DNA of 5,657 bases, taken from positions 1-5,657 of the forward strand of contig JAITXR010000267.1 of the NCBI GenBank assembly GCA_031284665.1, written 5' to 3'. The notes under the pieces are model-generated. The model had not been told where the DNA came from and did no database searches. It saw only the letters and a list, made by a program, of their open reading frames with translations. Origin of the DNA: Paludibacter sp. Lineage in GTDB: Bacteria > Bacteroidota > Bacteroidia > Bacteroidales > Paludibacteraceae. The translations under genes were made by a program, and so were the position numbers. Shown one piece after another: positions 1 to 5,572 of this stretch (position 1 is the first letter of the stretch; every line of letters begins with the position of its first letter).

Positions 1-2
1 CC

Positions 3-2567
3 CTACAGCCATCTTACGTAGCAGAAGTCCTGACGGTGTGGCAAAAGTTCGTTTTTGGGGAACAGGCGGAAAGCATATTTGAAACTTCCGGCGCGGTTGA
101 GTTGATAGTCGAAGTGGAAATGCAGTTGCGTACCTTCAATTTTTACAAGTTGCAGTTCATAGACCGAATAGAGTTCTGTTTTGGCATTTTTTCCGATGCG
201 TGTAACCACCATTTCTACCCCTACACCATTGTCGGCTATTGATTTAGTGTCGATTACAACATTTAAATCATACTTGTCGCCCACATGCGGATTGTAGAGT
301 AAAGCATCGGGCAAATTTACCGACACAATTTCAATGTCATTCCAACCTGCTGCAAGTTTTTCTTTCCACACAGCAATTTGACGCGCTTTATCAAAATTAT
401 TTTCCGACAAAACGGCTGAACGTTTGGCAAGTTTGTTATAAAATTTGGCTATATAATCGTCAATCATTCGTTTAGTAGTGAAACGTGGCGATATTTTGGC
501 AATAGAATTTTTAATATATTGAATCCACTCAGGCGAATATCCTTTACTGTTTTTGTCAAAATAGAGCGGAATAATTTCGTTTTCGAGTATGCTATAAATC
601 GACACAGCGTCTAATTGGTCTTGATAATCTTGATTTTCGTAAGTCCGTTTATCTGTCAACGCCCATCCTGCGCCTTTTACATAACCTTCGAGCCACCATC
701 CGTCGAGTACCGAAAAGTTCAGCACGCCGTTCATTTGGGCTTTTTCGCCCGATGTTCCGGATGCTTCCAATGGTCGTGTAGGTGTATTTAGCCAAATATC
801 TACGCCGGAAACCAATCGTTTTGCAAGTCGCATATCATAGTTTTCGAGGAAGATTATTTTTCCTAAAAATTGCGGTTTACGCGAAATTTCGATAATCCGT
901 TTTATCAATCCCTGTCCGCCACCATCGGCTGGGTGCGCCTTTCCGGTAAATAGAAATTGTACCGGACGTTGCGGGTTATTCACTATTTTTTCGAGCCTGT
1001 CCAAATCGGTAAAAAGCAAATGAGCGCGTTTATATGTTGCAAATCGTCGTCCAAAGCCAATAATTAGTGCATTCGGATTAATTGATGCCAGAATTGACAC
1101 TATTCGTGTGGGGTCGCCCTGATTTTTCAGCCAATTTTCGCTGAAAGTAATTTTGATAAAGTCCACTAATCGGCGTTTCATTTCCATACGGATATTCCAA
1201 ATTTCGTCGTCAGGAATTTCGTAAATTTTTTGCCAGATATTGAGATTTGACTGGTCGGCATAAAACGTGTCGTCAAAATATTTTTCGTACACAGCCTTCC
1301 ATTCGCTTGCTGTCCAAGTGGGCAAATGGACTCCGTTAGTAACATAATTCACGTGCAATTCCTGTGGAAAATATCCTTCCCACAGCGGGCTGAACATTTC
1401 CTGCGAAACCTTTCCGTGCAGCCAACTTACGCCGTTTACTTCCTGACAAGTGTTGCAGGCAAAAACGCTCATACTAAATTTTTGTCCTTTATCGTTCGGA
1501 TTTTCGCGCCCGATGCCAATAAATTCGTCCCAACTTAGCCCAAGTTTTGCCGGATAATCGCTCATATATCGCCCAAAAAGGTCTTCCTCAAAACTGTCGT
1601 GTCCCGCAGGCACAGGAGTATGAACGGTATAAAGCGACGAGGCTTTCACTATCTCAATTGCCTGATTATAAGTTAATCCGCGTTCGGAAATCAAATCAGC
1701 CAAACGCTGAGCATTGATAAGCGCTGCGTGTCCCTCGTTGCAATGATATACTTGTTTTTGAATACCAAGTTTTTTCAGAGCGAGTATGCCACCTATTCCA
1801 AGCATTATTTCCTGTTTCAGACGATTTTCGCGGTCGCCACCATAAAGTTGATGAGTGATAGAGCGGTCGTATTCGTTATTCAATTCAGTGTCAGTATCAA
1901 GCAGATACAGTTTAATGCGCCCCACTTTCACTTCCCACAAATATGCAAAAACAGTGCGCCCCGGATATGGCACTTCAATTAGCATTGGATTTCCGGCTTC
2001 GTCTTTCACCTGTTCGACCGGTAATTCGTTGAAATTCTGCGCTTCGTAATTTGCCACTTGCTGCCCGTCCATAGTAAGCGTTTGCGTAAAATATCCGTAT
2101 CGATACAAAAATCCGATTGCCGTCATATCGATAGCGCAGTCGCTCGCCTCTTTCAGGTAATCGCCGGCAAGCACTCCAAGTCCGCCCGAATAAATTTTCA
2201 AAACGTGCGTCAAACCATATTCCATACTGAAATACGCAATCGAAGGTTTTTCGGTATTGAACGGCGTATTTACATACTCCTTAAATTTTGCATAAATCGA
2301 ATCAAGATGTTGGATAAATTCGCTGTTAGCAGCAAGTTCATTAAGTTTTTCCAAACTCAATATATTCAGTAGTTTCACCGGATTCGAGTGTGCCTCAACC
2401 CATGCGTCGTGGTCGAGATGACGAAACATATTTTTTGTTTCGCTATTCCACACCCACCATAGATTTTGTGCAATTTCGTCAAGTCTTTTCAAGCCGTTTG
2501 GCATAATCGATTTTACGTTCAAATCTTTCCAAACCGATTCGTTCACATTTGTTGTTCTTGTTTTCAT
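3..2567 (-). CDS. glgP: Alpha-glucan (glycogen) phosphorylase, GT35 family, with N-terminal DUF3417-type region
   Basis: This cytoplasmic PLP enzyme releases glucose-1-phosphate from the non-reducing ends of glycogen or maltodextrin using phosphate. The 854-residue protein is complete, with an ATG at 2565-2567 and a TAG at 3-5. Residues about 15-110 ([13 protein letters not shown] at 29-41) match the DUF3417 region that precedes the catalytic part in the AgpA-like phosphorylase branch. Catalytic landmarks are [16 protein letters not shown] (128-143), HCNEGHAAL (275-283), H316 in [18 protein letters not shown] (504-517; R508 and K513 correspond to the phosphate-contacting Arg/Lys of animal phosphorylase) and [14 protein letters not shown] (601-614), whose K609 should bind PLP. 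Residues about 725-854 are an extra C-terminal segment, probably a beta-rich domain, ending [11 protein letters not shown]. There is no signal peptide. The ATG is preceded by an A-rich leader without Shine-Dalgarno, normal for Bacteroidetes. The glycogen synthase lies 232 bp upstream on the same strand. Family assignment is secure; preference for glycogen over maltodextrin is inferred from that neighbour. Confidence 0.96.
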   Translation of the reverse strand: MKTRTTNVNESVWKDLNVKSIMPNGLKRLDEIAQNLWWVWNSETKNMFRHLDHDAWVEAHSNPVKLLNILSLEKLNELAANSEFIQHLDSIYAKFKEYVNTPFNTEKPSIAYFSMEYGLTHVLKIYSGGLGVLAGDYLKEASDCAIDMTAIGFLYRYGYFTQTLTMDGQQVANYEAQNFNELPVEQVKDEAGNPMLIEVPYPGRTVFAYLWEVKVGRIKLYLLDTDTELNNEYDRSITHQLYGGDRENRLKQEIMLGIGGILALKKLGIQKQVYHCNEGHAALINAQRLADLISERGLTYNQAIEIVKASSLYTVHTPVPAGHDSFEEDLFGRYMSDYPAKLGLSWDEFIGIGRENPNDKGQKFSMSVFACNTCQEVNGVSWLHGKVSQEMFSPLWEGYFPQELHVNYVTNGVHLPTWTASEWKAVYEKYFDDTFYADQSNLNIWQKIYEIPDDEIWNIRMEMKRRLVDFIKITFSENWLKNQGDPTRIVSILASINPNALIIGFGRRFATYKRAHLLFTDLDRLEKIVNNPQRPVQFLFTGKAHPADGGGQGLIKRIIEISRKPQFLGKIIFLENYDMRLAKRLVSGVDIWLNTPTRPLEASGTSGEKAQMNGVLNFSVLDGWWLEGYVKGAGWALTDKRTYENQDYQDQLDAVSIYSILENEIIPLYFDKNSKGYSPEWIQYIKNSIAKISPRFTTKRMIDDYIAKFYNKLAKRSAVLSENNFDKARQIAVWKEKLAAGWNDIEIVSVNLPDALLYNPHVGDKYDLNVVIDTKSIADNGVGVEMVVTRIGKNAKTELYSVYELQLVKIEGTQLHFHFDYQLNRAGSFKYAFRLFPKNELLPHRQDFCYVRWL

Positions 2568-2585
2568 CTTGTTTATTTTTATTTT

Positions 2586-2651
2586 ACCACGAACGGCACG
2601 AACATCACGAACTTTTTTTATTTTGTTTGTGTGGTCTGTGTAGTTTGTGGT
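2586..2651. repeat. Imperfect hairpin made of two opposed sets of three 9-bp units
   Basis: The left arm is ACCACGAAC, GGCACGAAC, ATCACGAAC (2586-2612), three 9-bp units sharing CACGAAC. After a 12-nt T-rich loop (2613-2624) the right arm is GTTTGTGTG, GTCTGTGTA, GTTTGTGGT (2625-2651), again 9-bp units. The arms pair over 27 positions: 19 Watson-Crick, 4 G-T and 4 mismatches. The G-T pairs become C-A in minus-strand RNA, so the fold is clearly more stable in plus-strand RNA, opposite to the genes. It lies 18 bp upstream of the phosphorylase start and would be inside its 5' leader if the promoter proposed at 2710-2717 is right. It is probably a dispersed REP/MITE-like element; other copies cannot be checked from this window. 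Confidence 0.72.
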
Positions 2652-2709
2652 TTTATGTATTTATATTTTGTATTTGTTTTATTAAAAATGTCAATACACT
2701 TTCTCACTA

Positions 2710-2717
2710 CAAAAGTA
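2710..2717 (-). promoter_or_regulatory. Candidate -7 promoter element for the phosphorylase gene
   Basis: On the minus strand this reads TACTTTTG, an exact match to the Bacteroidetes primary-sigma -7 consensus TAnnTTTG. No clear -33 TTTG is found about 20 bp upstream, so the call rests on one element in AT-rich DNA. Initiation here would give a leader of about 135 nt that includes the 9-bp-unit hairpin. Confidence 0.35.
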
Positions 2718-2749
2718 CATCTTTTGTTGATATAAATAATAGAATAATT

Positions 2750-2789
2750 AAAAAAAATCGTTAAAACTATGTTTTGCAACATAAAAACG
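2750..2789 (-). terminator. Weak candidate intrinsic terminator after glycogen synthase
   Basis: About 10 nt past the synthase stop codon, the minus strand can fold an inner stem TATGTT/AACATA around loop GCAA (2768-2783), flanked by CGTT/AACG (2786-2789 with 2759-2762) across an asymmetric internal loop. A run of eight T follows (complement of A at 2750-2757). Position and T-tract fit a terminator. The stem is AT-rich and interrupted, so read-through into the phosphorylase gene is plausible. Confidence 0.42.
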
Positions 2790-2799
2790 CTGTTTTTGT

Positions 2800-4443
2800 T
2801 TATAACTTTTCAATTTTTTTACTCAATGCCACTTGATATGCTTGATAATAATATTTAATAAAATGACTCCAAAGTGCTTTTTTTGATAGTTTTTTTGCGG
2901 CATTTCTTGCGTTTTCCACTTCGGCGGCAGTAAATTTTGAATAATCGAAAATAATTTTTGCAATATTTGCCGCCACTTGATACGAATTATAGTCGCTGCG
3001 ATGAATTACCGCCACACCTTTAATAATATTGTCGGAAACCGGCAAAGCCCACTGCCCAAACCCCGATAAATCGGTAGTAATTGTAGGCACACAAAACGCC
3101 ACACTTTCGAGCGGAGTGTAACCCCAAGGCTCGTAATAGGAGGCAAAAACCGTCAAATCCAATCCTATAAGAAGGTCGTAATATTTAAGGTCAAAAATTC
3201 CGTCGTTGCCATTTAGATACGATGGCACAAAAACTATTTTCACTTTGTCGGTTTTTAAATTCCTGAAATTCAGCCAACTAACAGCATTTATTACGCTGTC
3301 GTCTTCATAATTATTCAATTCGTGAGTTGTTGTGCGGTTAAAGGCATCGAGCGGCGAGTTGTCTTGTAATGCTTTTTGCAAATCGGCACGCGGACATTTC
3401 ACCCACGCCGGCACCATTATAAAAGCAATCGTTTCGCGTTGATTTTCAGCATTTTCGGACAAAAATTTCAGTCCTTCGATAAACACATCAATACCTTTAT
3501 TTTTATATTCGTATCTGCCGGCAGTTCCCACAAAAATAGCATTGTCGCTAATTTTGTATCCGAGCAGCGTTTCGGCAACTTTTGTCAGTGCCTGTCGGGC
3601 TTTTGTGCGTTTTTCGGCAAAGTGATTTTTGCTCGGCACAAAATTGTCCTCAAAACCATTCGGCGTAACTATATCAGGCTGTTTATTAAGCAGTTGCTCA
3701 CATTCGCGGGCTGTAATTTCGCTCACAGTAGTAAAGCAATCGGCAAGATTGGCAGCAGATTTTTCGGTCGAATGTTTCGAAATCATATTTAGTTCCACCG
3801 CCATTTGGTCGCCGTTATATTCCTGCAAATAATTGTAAAGAGGTTTGTGATTTCCCGCAATCGAGCGACCTATCGAAGTAGCGTGAGTGGTAAAAACTGT
3901 GGCAATAGACGGTAAATTTTTCCGAACATAAAACAAGCCGAAACTCGTTGTCCACTCATTAAAATGCGCTATAACTTTTTTATTATCAGCGACATTAAAA
4001 AATTGGCAATAACTTTCGATTATCATTCCGGCAGCGTAGCCAAACATCGAGCCTTCGTCGTAATCGCCATAAGCCGCAAGAGAATTTACGCCTGTTTGTT
4101 CCCAAACATCTCCGTAAATTTTGTCTTTTTGAGCAAAAAGAGGCGTAAAATCAACGAGAATAGCCTGCGGTCGCCCGGGCACTAACCAACGCCCACAACG
4201 GATTTTCAAGCCAAACTTACGTTCTGTAAATTGTTTCCAATCAGCCGATTGCAAAACATTTTCTTCAAAATACGGGCTTTCGTTTTCGCTCCAAATATCA
4301 GGTCCAATAAAAATTAAATTGTCGTTAAATTGTTCACAAAGAGTGGCTGCGCGGGTTGATAACACGGTGTAAATTCCGCCAACCATATTGCATACTTCCC
4401 ACGAAGTCTCGAAAATGTAATCGGGTGCAAGGTTTTGTTTCAT
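2800..4443 (-). CDS. Glycogen synthase, GT3 family (eukaryote-like)
   Basis: This cytoplasmic retaining glucosyltransferase extends alpha-1,4-glucan chains from a nucleotide sugar; GT3 enzymes typically use UDP-glucose. The chosen start is ATG at 4441-4443, giving 547 residues (MKQNLAPDYIFETSWEVCN). The frame stays open to a TTG at 4476, but those 11 extra residues (MFTFANYFFET) look like translated leader and overlap a candidate promoter. Motifs in ATG numbering: donor-site loop GGIYTVLSTRA from 22, HFNEW at 160-164, FTTHATSIGR from 184, TPNGF at 260-264, GRYEYKNKG at 309-317 (R310 and K316 match the conserved Arg/Lys pair of yeast Gsy2), and YEPWGYTPLES at 437-447, whose E438 and E446 match the conserved glutamate pair of animal and yeast enzymes. 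It is shorter than the roughly 700-residue eukaryotic enzymes and lacks their phosphorylated, arginine-rich regulatory tail. It is paired with the downstream phosphorylase for glycogen synthesis and breakdown. Bacterial GlgA (GT5) is excluded by these motifs. Confidence 0.95.
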   Translation of the reverse strand: MKQNLAPDYIFETSWEVCNMVGGIYTVLSTRAATLCEQFNDNLIFIGPDIWSENESPYFEENVLQSADWKQFTERKFGLKIRCGRWLVPGRPQAILVDFTPLFAQKDKIYGDVWEQTGVNSLAAYGDYDEGSMFGYAAGMIIESYCQFFNVADNKKVIAHFNEWTTSFGLFYVRKNLPSIATVFTTHATSIGRSIAGNHKPLYNYLQEYNGDQMAVELNMISKHSTEKSAANLADCFTTVSEITARECEQLLNKQPDIVTPNGFEDNFVPSKNHFAEKRTKARQALTKVAETLLGYKISDNAIFVGTAGRYEYKNKGIDVFIEGLKFLSENAENQRETIAFIMVPAWVKCPRADLQKALQDNSPLDAFNRTTTHELNNYEDDSVINAVSWLNFRNLKTDKVKIVFVPSYLNGNDGIFDLKYYDLLIGLDLTVFASYYEPWGYTPLESVAFCVPTITTDLSGFGQWALPVSDNIIKGVAVIHRSDYNSYQVAANIAKIIFDYSKFTAAEVENARNAAKKLSKKALWSHFIKYYYQAYQVALSKKIEKL

Positions 4444-4463
4444 TGTTTCAAAAAAATAATTGG

Positions 4464-4471
4464 CAAAGGTA
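4464..4471 (-). promoter_or_regulatory. Candidate -7 promoter element for glycogen synthase
   Basis: The minus strand reads TACCTTTG, an exact TAnnTTTG match, 20 nt upstream of the preferred ATG at 4443. No TTTG or TTG is seen at the expected -33 distance. If used, transcription would start downstream of the TTG at 4476, which supports the ATG start. A single short motif is weak evidence. Confidence 0.33.
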
Positions 4472-4562
4472 AACAAAATTCTTGGTTACTACCTTTTAAT
4501 TTAAAATTTTTTATCAGTGTCAATTTTATGGTTACGGCTGTAAGGATAATTTTTTCACAAAG

Positions 4563-4586
4563 TTTTTGTGGTTATAACCAAAAAAA
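4563..4586. promoter_or_regulatory. Near-perfect 24-bp palindrome, possible operator
   Basis: The core TGGTTATAACCA (4569-4580) is a perfect 12-bp palindrome. It extends outward as T5/A5 with one mismatched pair (G4568/A4581), so 11 of 12 position pairs are symmetric. It lies about 120 bp upstream of the glycogen synthase start and overlaps the T-tract of the adjacent terminator. Perfect dyads of this size often bind dimeric regulators, but the A/T runs inflate the symmetry and no regulator gene is present, so the role is speculative. Confidence 0.3.
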
Positions 4587-4623
4587 TAAGCAACAGCAAA
4601 CATTTTTTTGATTGCTGTTGCTT
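4580..4623 (-). terminator. Intrinsic terminator of the toxin-antitoxin operon
   Basis: A perfect 12-bp inverted repeat, AAGCAACAGCAA (4588-4599) and TTGCTGTTGCTT (4612-4623), encloses a 12-nt loop. On the minus strand the stem is followed by one A and then seven T (complement of A at 4580-4586), a proper U-tract. On the plus strand the following bases (GATTTTA) are a poor tail, so the direction is minus. It lies 77 nt past the toxin stop codon and separates this operon from glycogen synthase. Confidence 0.82.
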
Positions 4624-4633
4624 GATTTTATCA

Positions 4634-4665
4634 GGCACAAGTTACGCTATCGCTAAATTTGCGCC
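4634..4665. repeat. REP-like hairpin in the toxin 3' region
   Basis: GGCACAAGTT (4634-4643) pairs with AATTTGCGCC (4656-4665) with one A-C mismatch and one G-T pair. The 12-nt loop ACGCTATCGCTA contains CGCTATCGCTA, a near-tandem CGCTA. It is markedly richer in G+C than the surrounding intergenic DNA and lies between the toxin stop and the terminator. Its size, compactness and intergenic position resemble dispersed REP-type elements; copy number is unknown from this window. Confidence 0.45.
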
Positions 4666-4700
4666 ACGAAGGATAGTTATTTATTTGTTGAATTTACGAT

Positions 4701-4952
4701 TTAATAATGTCCTCTAAAAGAATAAAATGTAACGCTATCATTTTCAACGGTATAAAGAATCCTATGTTCTTTGTCTATTCTTCTTGACCAATAACCTGAC
4801 AGATTTTCTTTTAACATTTCAGGTTTGCCAATTCCTGTAAAAGGGTGTTGTTTTATATCTTTCAATAAATTTTCAATACGTTTTAAAATCGGTTTGTTTC
4901 TGCCGAAATATATCAAATCATTTTCGGCAGTGTCCTTAAATAGAAATTCCAT
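4701..4952 (-). CDS. YoeB/Txe-family toxin, ribosome-dependent mRNA interferase
   Basis: This is the toxin of a type II toxin-antitoxin pair. YoeB-type proteins bind the ribosomal A site and cut mRNA, halting translation until neutralised by the antitoxin. From ATG 4950-4952 the product has 83 residues; E. coli YoeB has 84. The series GKPEMLKENLSGYWSRRI, EHRILY and C-terminal GHY closely follows the E. coli protein, so E45, R64, H82 and Y83 correspond to its catalytic or essential E46, R65, H83 and Y84. All are intact, so an active toxin is expected. The frame is open to a GTG at 4956-4958, but the ATG aligns exactly with the YoeB N-terminus (MEFLF with MKLIW). The start overlaps the antitoxin 3' end by 17 nt, indicating translational coupling. 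Sampled 60-nt stretches are 25-33% GC, below those sampled in the phosphorylase gene. Confidence 0.93.
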   Translation of the reverse strand: MEFLFKDTAENDLIYFGRNKPILKRIENLLKDIKQHPFTGIGKPEMLKENLSGYWSRRIDKEHRILYTVENDSVTFYSFRGHY

Positions 4953-5130
4953 AATCACTTAAATTAAGTTTTTTAGAATCTTCTTTTTCTGCGTTTCTTA
5001 TTTTTGAAACAAAATTTTCATCGTATGTTTGCTTTGGGGTTTCCACTTTTGCACCTAATGTGAGCAATAATTCTATCGCTTTTCTGATAGAAATACTGCG
5101 AGCATCGTAGTTTAATATTATTGTAGCCAT
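4936..5130 (-). CDS. Antitoxin of the YoeB-type pair, DUF2683-like
   Basis: This 64-residue protein is encoded directly upstream of the toxin and overlaps it by 17 nt, the classic antitoxin-first arrangement. The N-terminus MATIILNYDARSISIRKAIE resembles small Bacteroidetes DUF2683-type proteins (beta strand with NYDAR, then an amphipathic helix) that accompany Txe/YoeB toxins. The C-terminal part (ENFVSKIRNAEKEDSKKLN) is charged and probably helical or disordered until it wraps the toxin. It is shorter than E. coli YefM (about 83 residues) and does not read as a Phd/YefM fold, so DNA-binding autorepression should not be assumed. The ATG at 5128-5130 is the only sensible start; the leader is AT-rich with no Shine-Dalgarno. 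The antitoxin role is strongly implied by position; the family name is from recall and less certain. Confidence 0.85.
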   Translation of the reverse strand: MATIILNYDARSISIRKAIELLLTLGAKVETPKQTYDENFVSKIRNAEKEDSKKLNLSDYGISI

Positions 5131-5157
5131 AATTTTATTTAATTAAAATTTATACTG

Positions 5158-5188
5158 CAAAATTATATATTTTTTCTCAACAAAACAA
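5158..5188 (-). promoter_or_regulatory. Promoter of the antitoxin-toxin operon
   Basis: The minus strand reads TAATTTTG (5158-5165), an exact TAnnTTTG match, with TTG (5186-5188) 20 bp upstream, close to the usual Bacteroidetes -33/-7 spacing. A TTTTG (5181-5185) also occurs 15 bp upstream. Transcription would begin about 20 nt before the antitoxin ATG. Between promoter and start codon, 5131-5150 is an AT-only inverted repeat (9 of 10 positions) that could be an operator but may be compositional. Confidence 0.55.
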
Positions 5189-5242
5189 TTTTTTGCAATA
5201 AAACCGCAGCAATCATACTCAATGCATTAAAATTTGGGCAAC

Positions 5243-5272
5243 TCTTCTGCTCTAAATCGTTTAGAGCGAAGA
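5243..5272. repeat. Hairpin upstream of the toxin-antitoxin operon
   Basis: GCTCTAAA (5249-5256) and TTTAGAGC (5260-5267) pair perfectly around loop TCG. With T5248 bulged, TCTTC (5243-5247) pairs with GAAGA (5268-5272), for 13 bp in all. The plus-strand sequence after it (CTTTATTTG) is a mediocre U-tract and the minus strand has none. It could be a terminator for plus-strand transcription or a processed 3' structure of an unseen gene, but no gene in this window needs one. Confidence 0.5.
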
Positions 5273-5400
5273 CTTTATTTGTCGATATTCTTTTTGAAAA
5301 ATATCAAGGAATTGGAGTGTAATAAATATTTTAGAAAAAAAATGAATCTTTAATGTTTTATCTATTAATCCGTTAATCAACTGAATGACAAATAATTCTA

Positions 5401-5520
5401 TTCCGGATTGCATCCCCTGCACGTCCACAAGAGACCTCGCGGTAAACTTTCCCTCGCTAATCGGCTTGCCGTTTGATTTACCAAGAATGACGGGCTGAAC
5501 TTGTTAGTATCGTCATTGCG
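5401..5520. repeat. GC-rich noncoding island, probable dispersed-repeat remnant
   Basis: Positions 5401-5460 are 33/60 GC and 5461-5520 are 28/60, whereas 5341-5400 is 13/60. The island carries GGATTGCATCCCCTGC near its left end, AAGAATGACGG (5483-5493) and CGTCATTGCGAG (5511-5522). The last two resemble the ATGACG and CGTCATTGCGAG termini of noncoding repeats common in many bacterial genomes. AATGACG (5486-5492) and CGTCATT (5511-5517) form a 7-bp inverted repeat. All reading frames across it give short unrelated peptides. Assignment as a mobile or dispersed repeat is inferred from composition and resemblance only. Confidence 0.45.
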
Positions 5521-5572
5521 AGTAGTGGATAAAAATTTTTCAAATAAAAAAAAATGACGTAAATAAAAAAAA

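Noticed and set aside
2058..2372. 104-codon plus-strand open frame inside the phosphorylase
   Set aside because: It is antisense to conserved phosphorylase coding sequence and has no protein-family features, so it is a shadow frame.
2586..2651. Short CRISPR-like array
   Set aside because: The units are 9 bp and contiguous with no spacers, and they form one hairpin. This is not CRISPR architecture, and there are no cas genes.
2466..2764. Plus-strand frames crossing the phosphorylase start and the intergenic hairpin, with hydrophobic Phe/Cys-rich peptides suggesting a small membrane protein
   Set aside because: The hydrophobic look comes from T-rich DNA and from the GTTTGTG repeat units read as Val-Cys-Gly-Leu. 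There is no ribosome-binding context and part is antisense to the phosphorylase.
2568..2799. Riboswitch upstream of the phosphorylase
   Set aside because: Apart from the repeat hairpin and a weak terminator-like stem, no conserved aptamer-like core or multi-helix junction is recognisable.
3376..3792. 138-codon plus-strand open frame inside glycogen synthase
   Set aside because: It lies wholly antisense to a well-supported GT3 gene, reads as a low-complexity Phe/Ile/Ser/Lys-rich protein with no family motif, and has no promoter or neighbour supporting it.
5101..5240. Target-site duplication bounding the toxin-antitoxin cassette
   Set aside because: I found no convincing matching direct repeats at the two flanks; AT-rich words match too easily to count.
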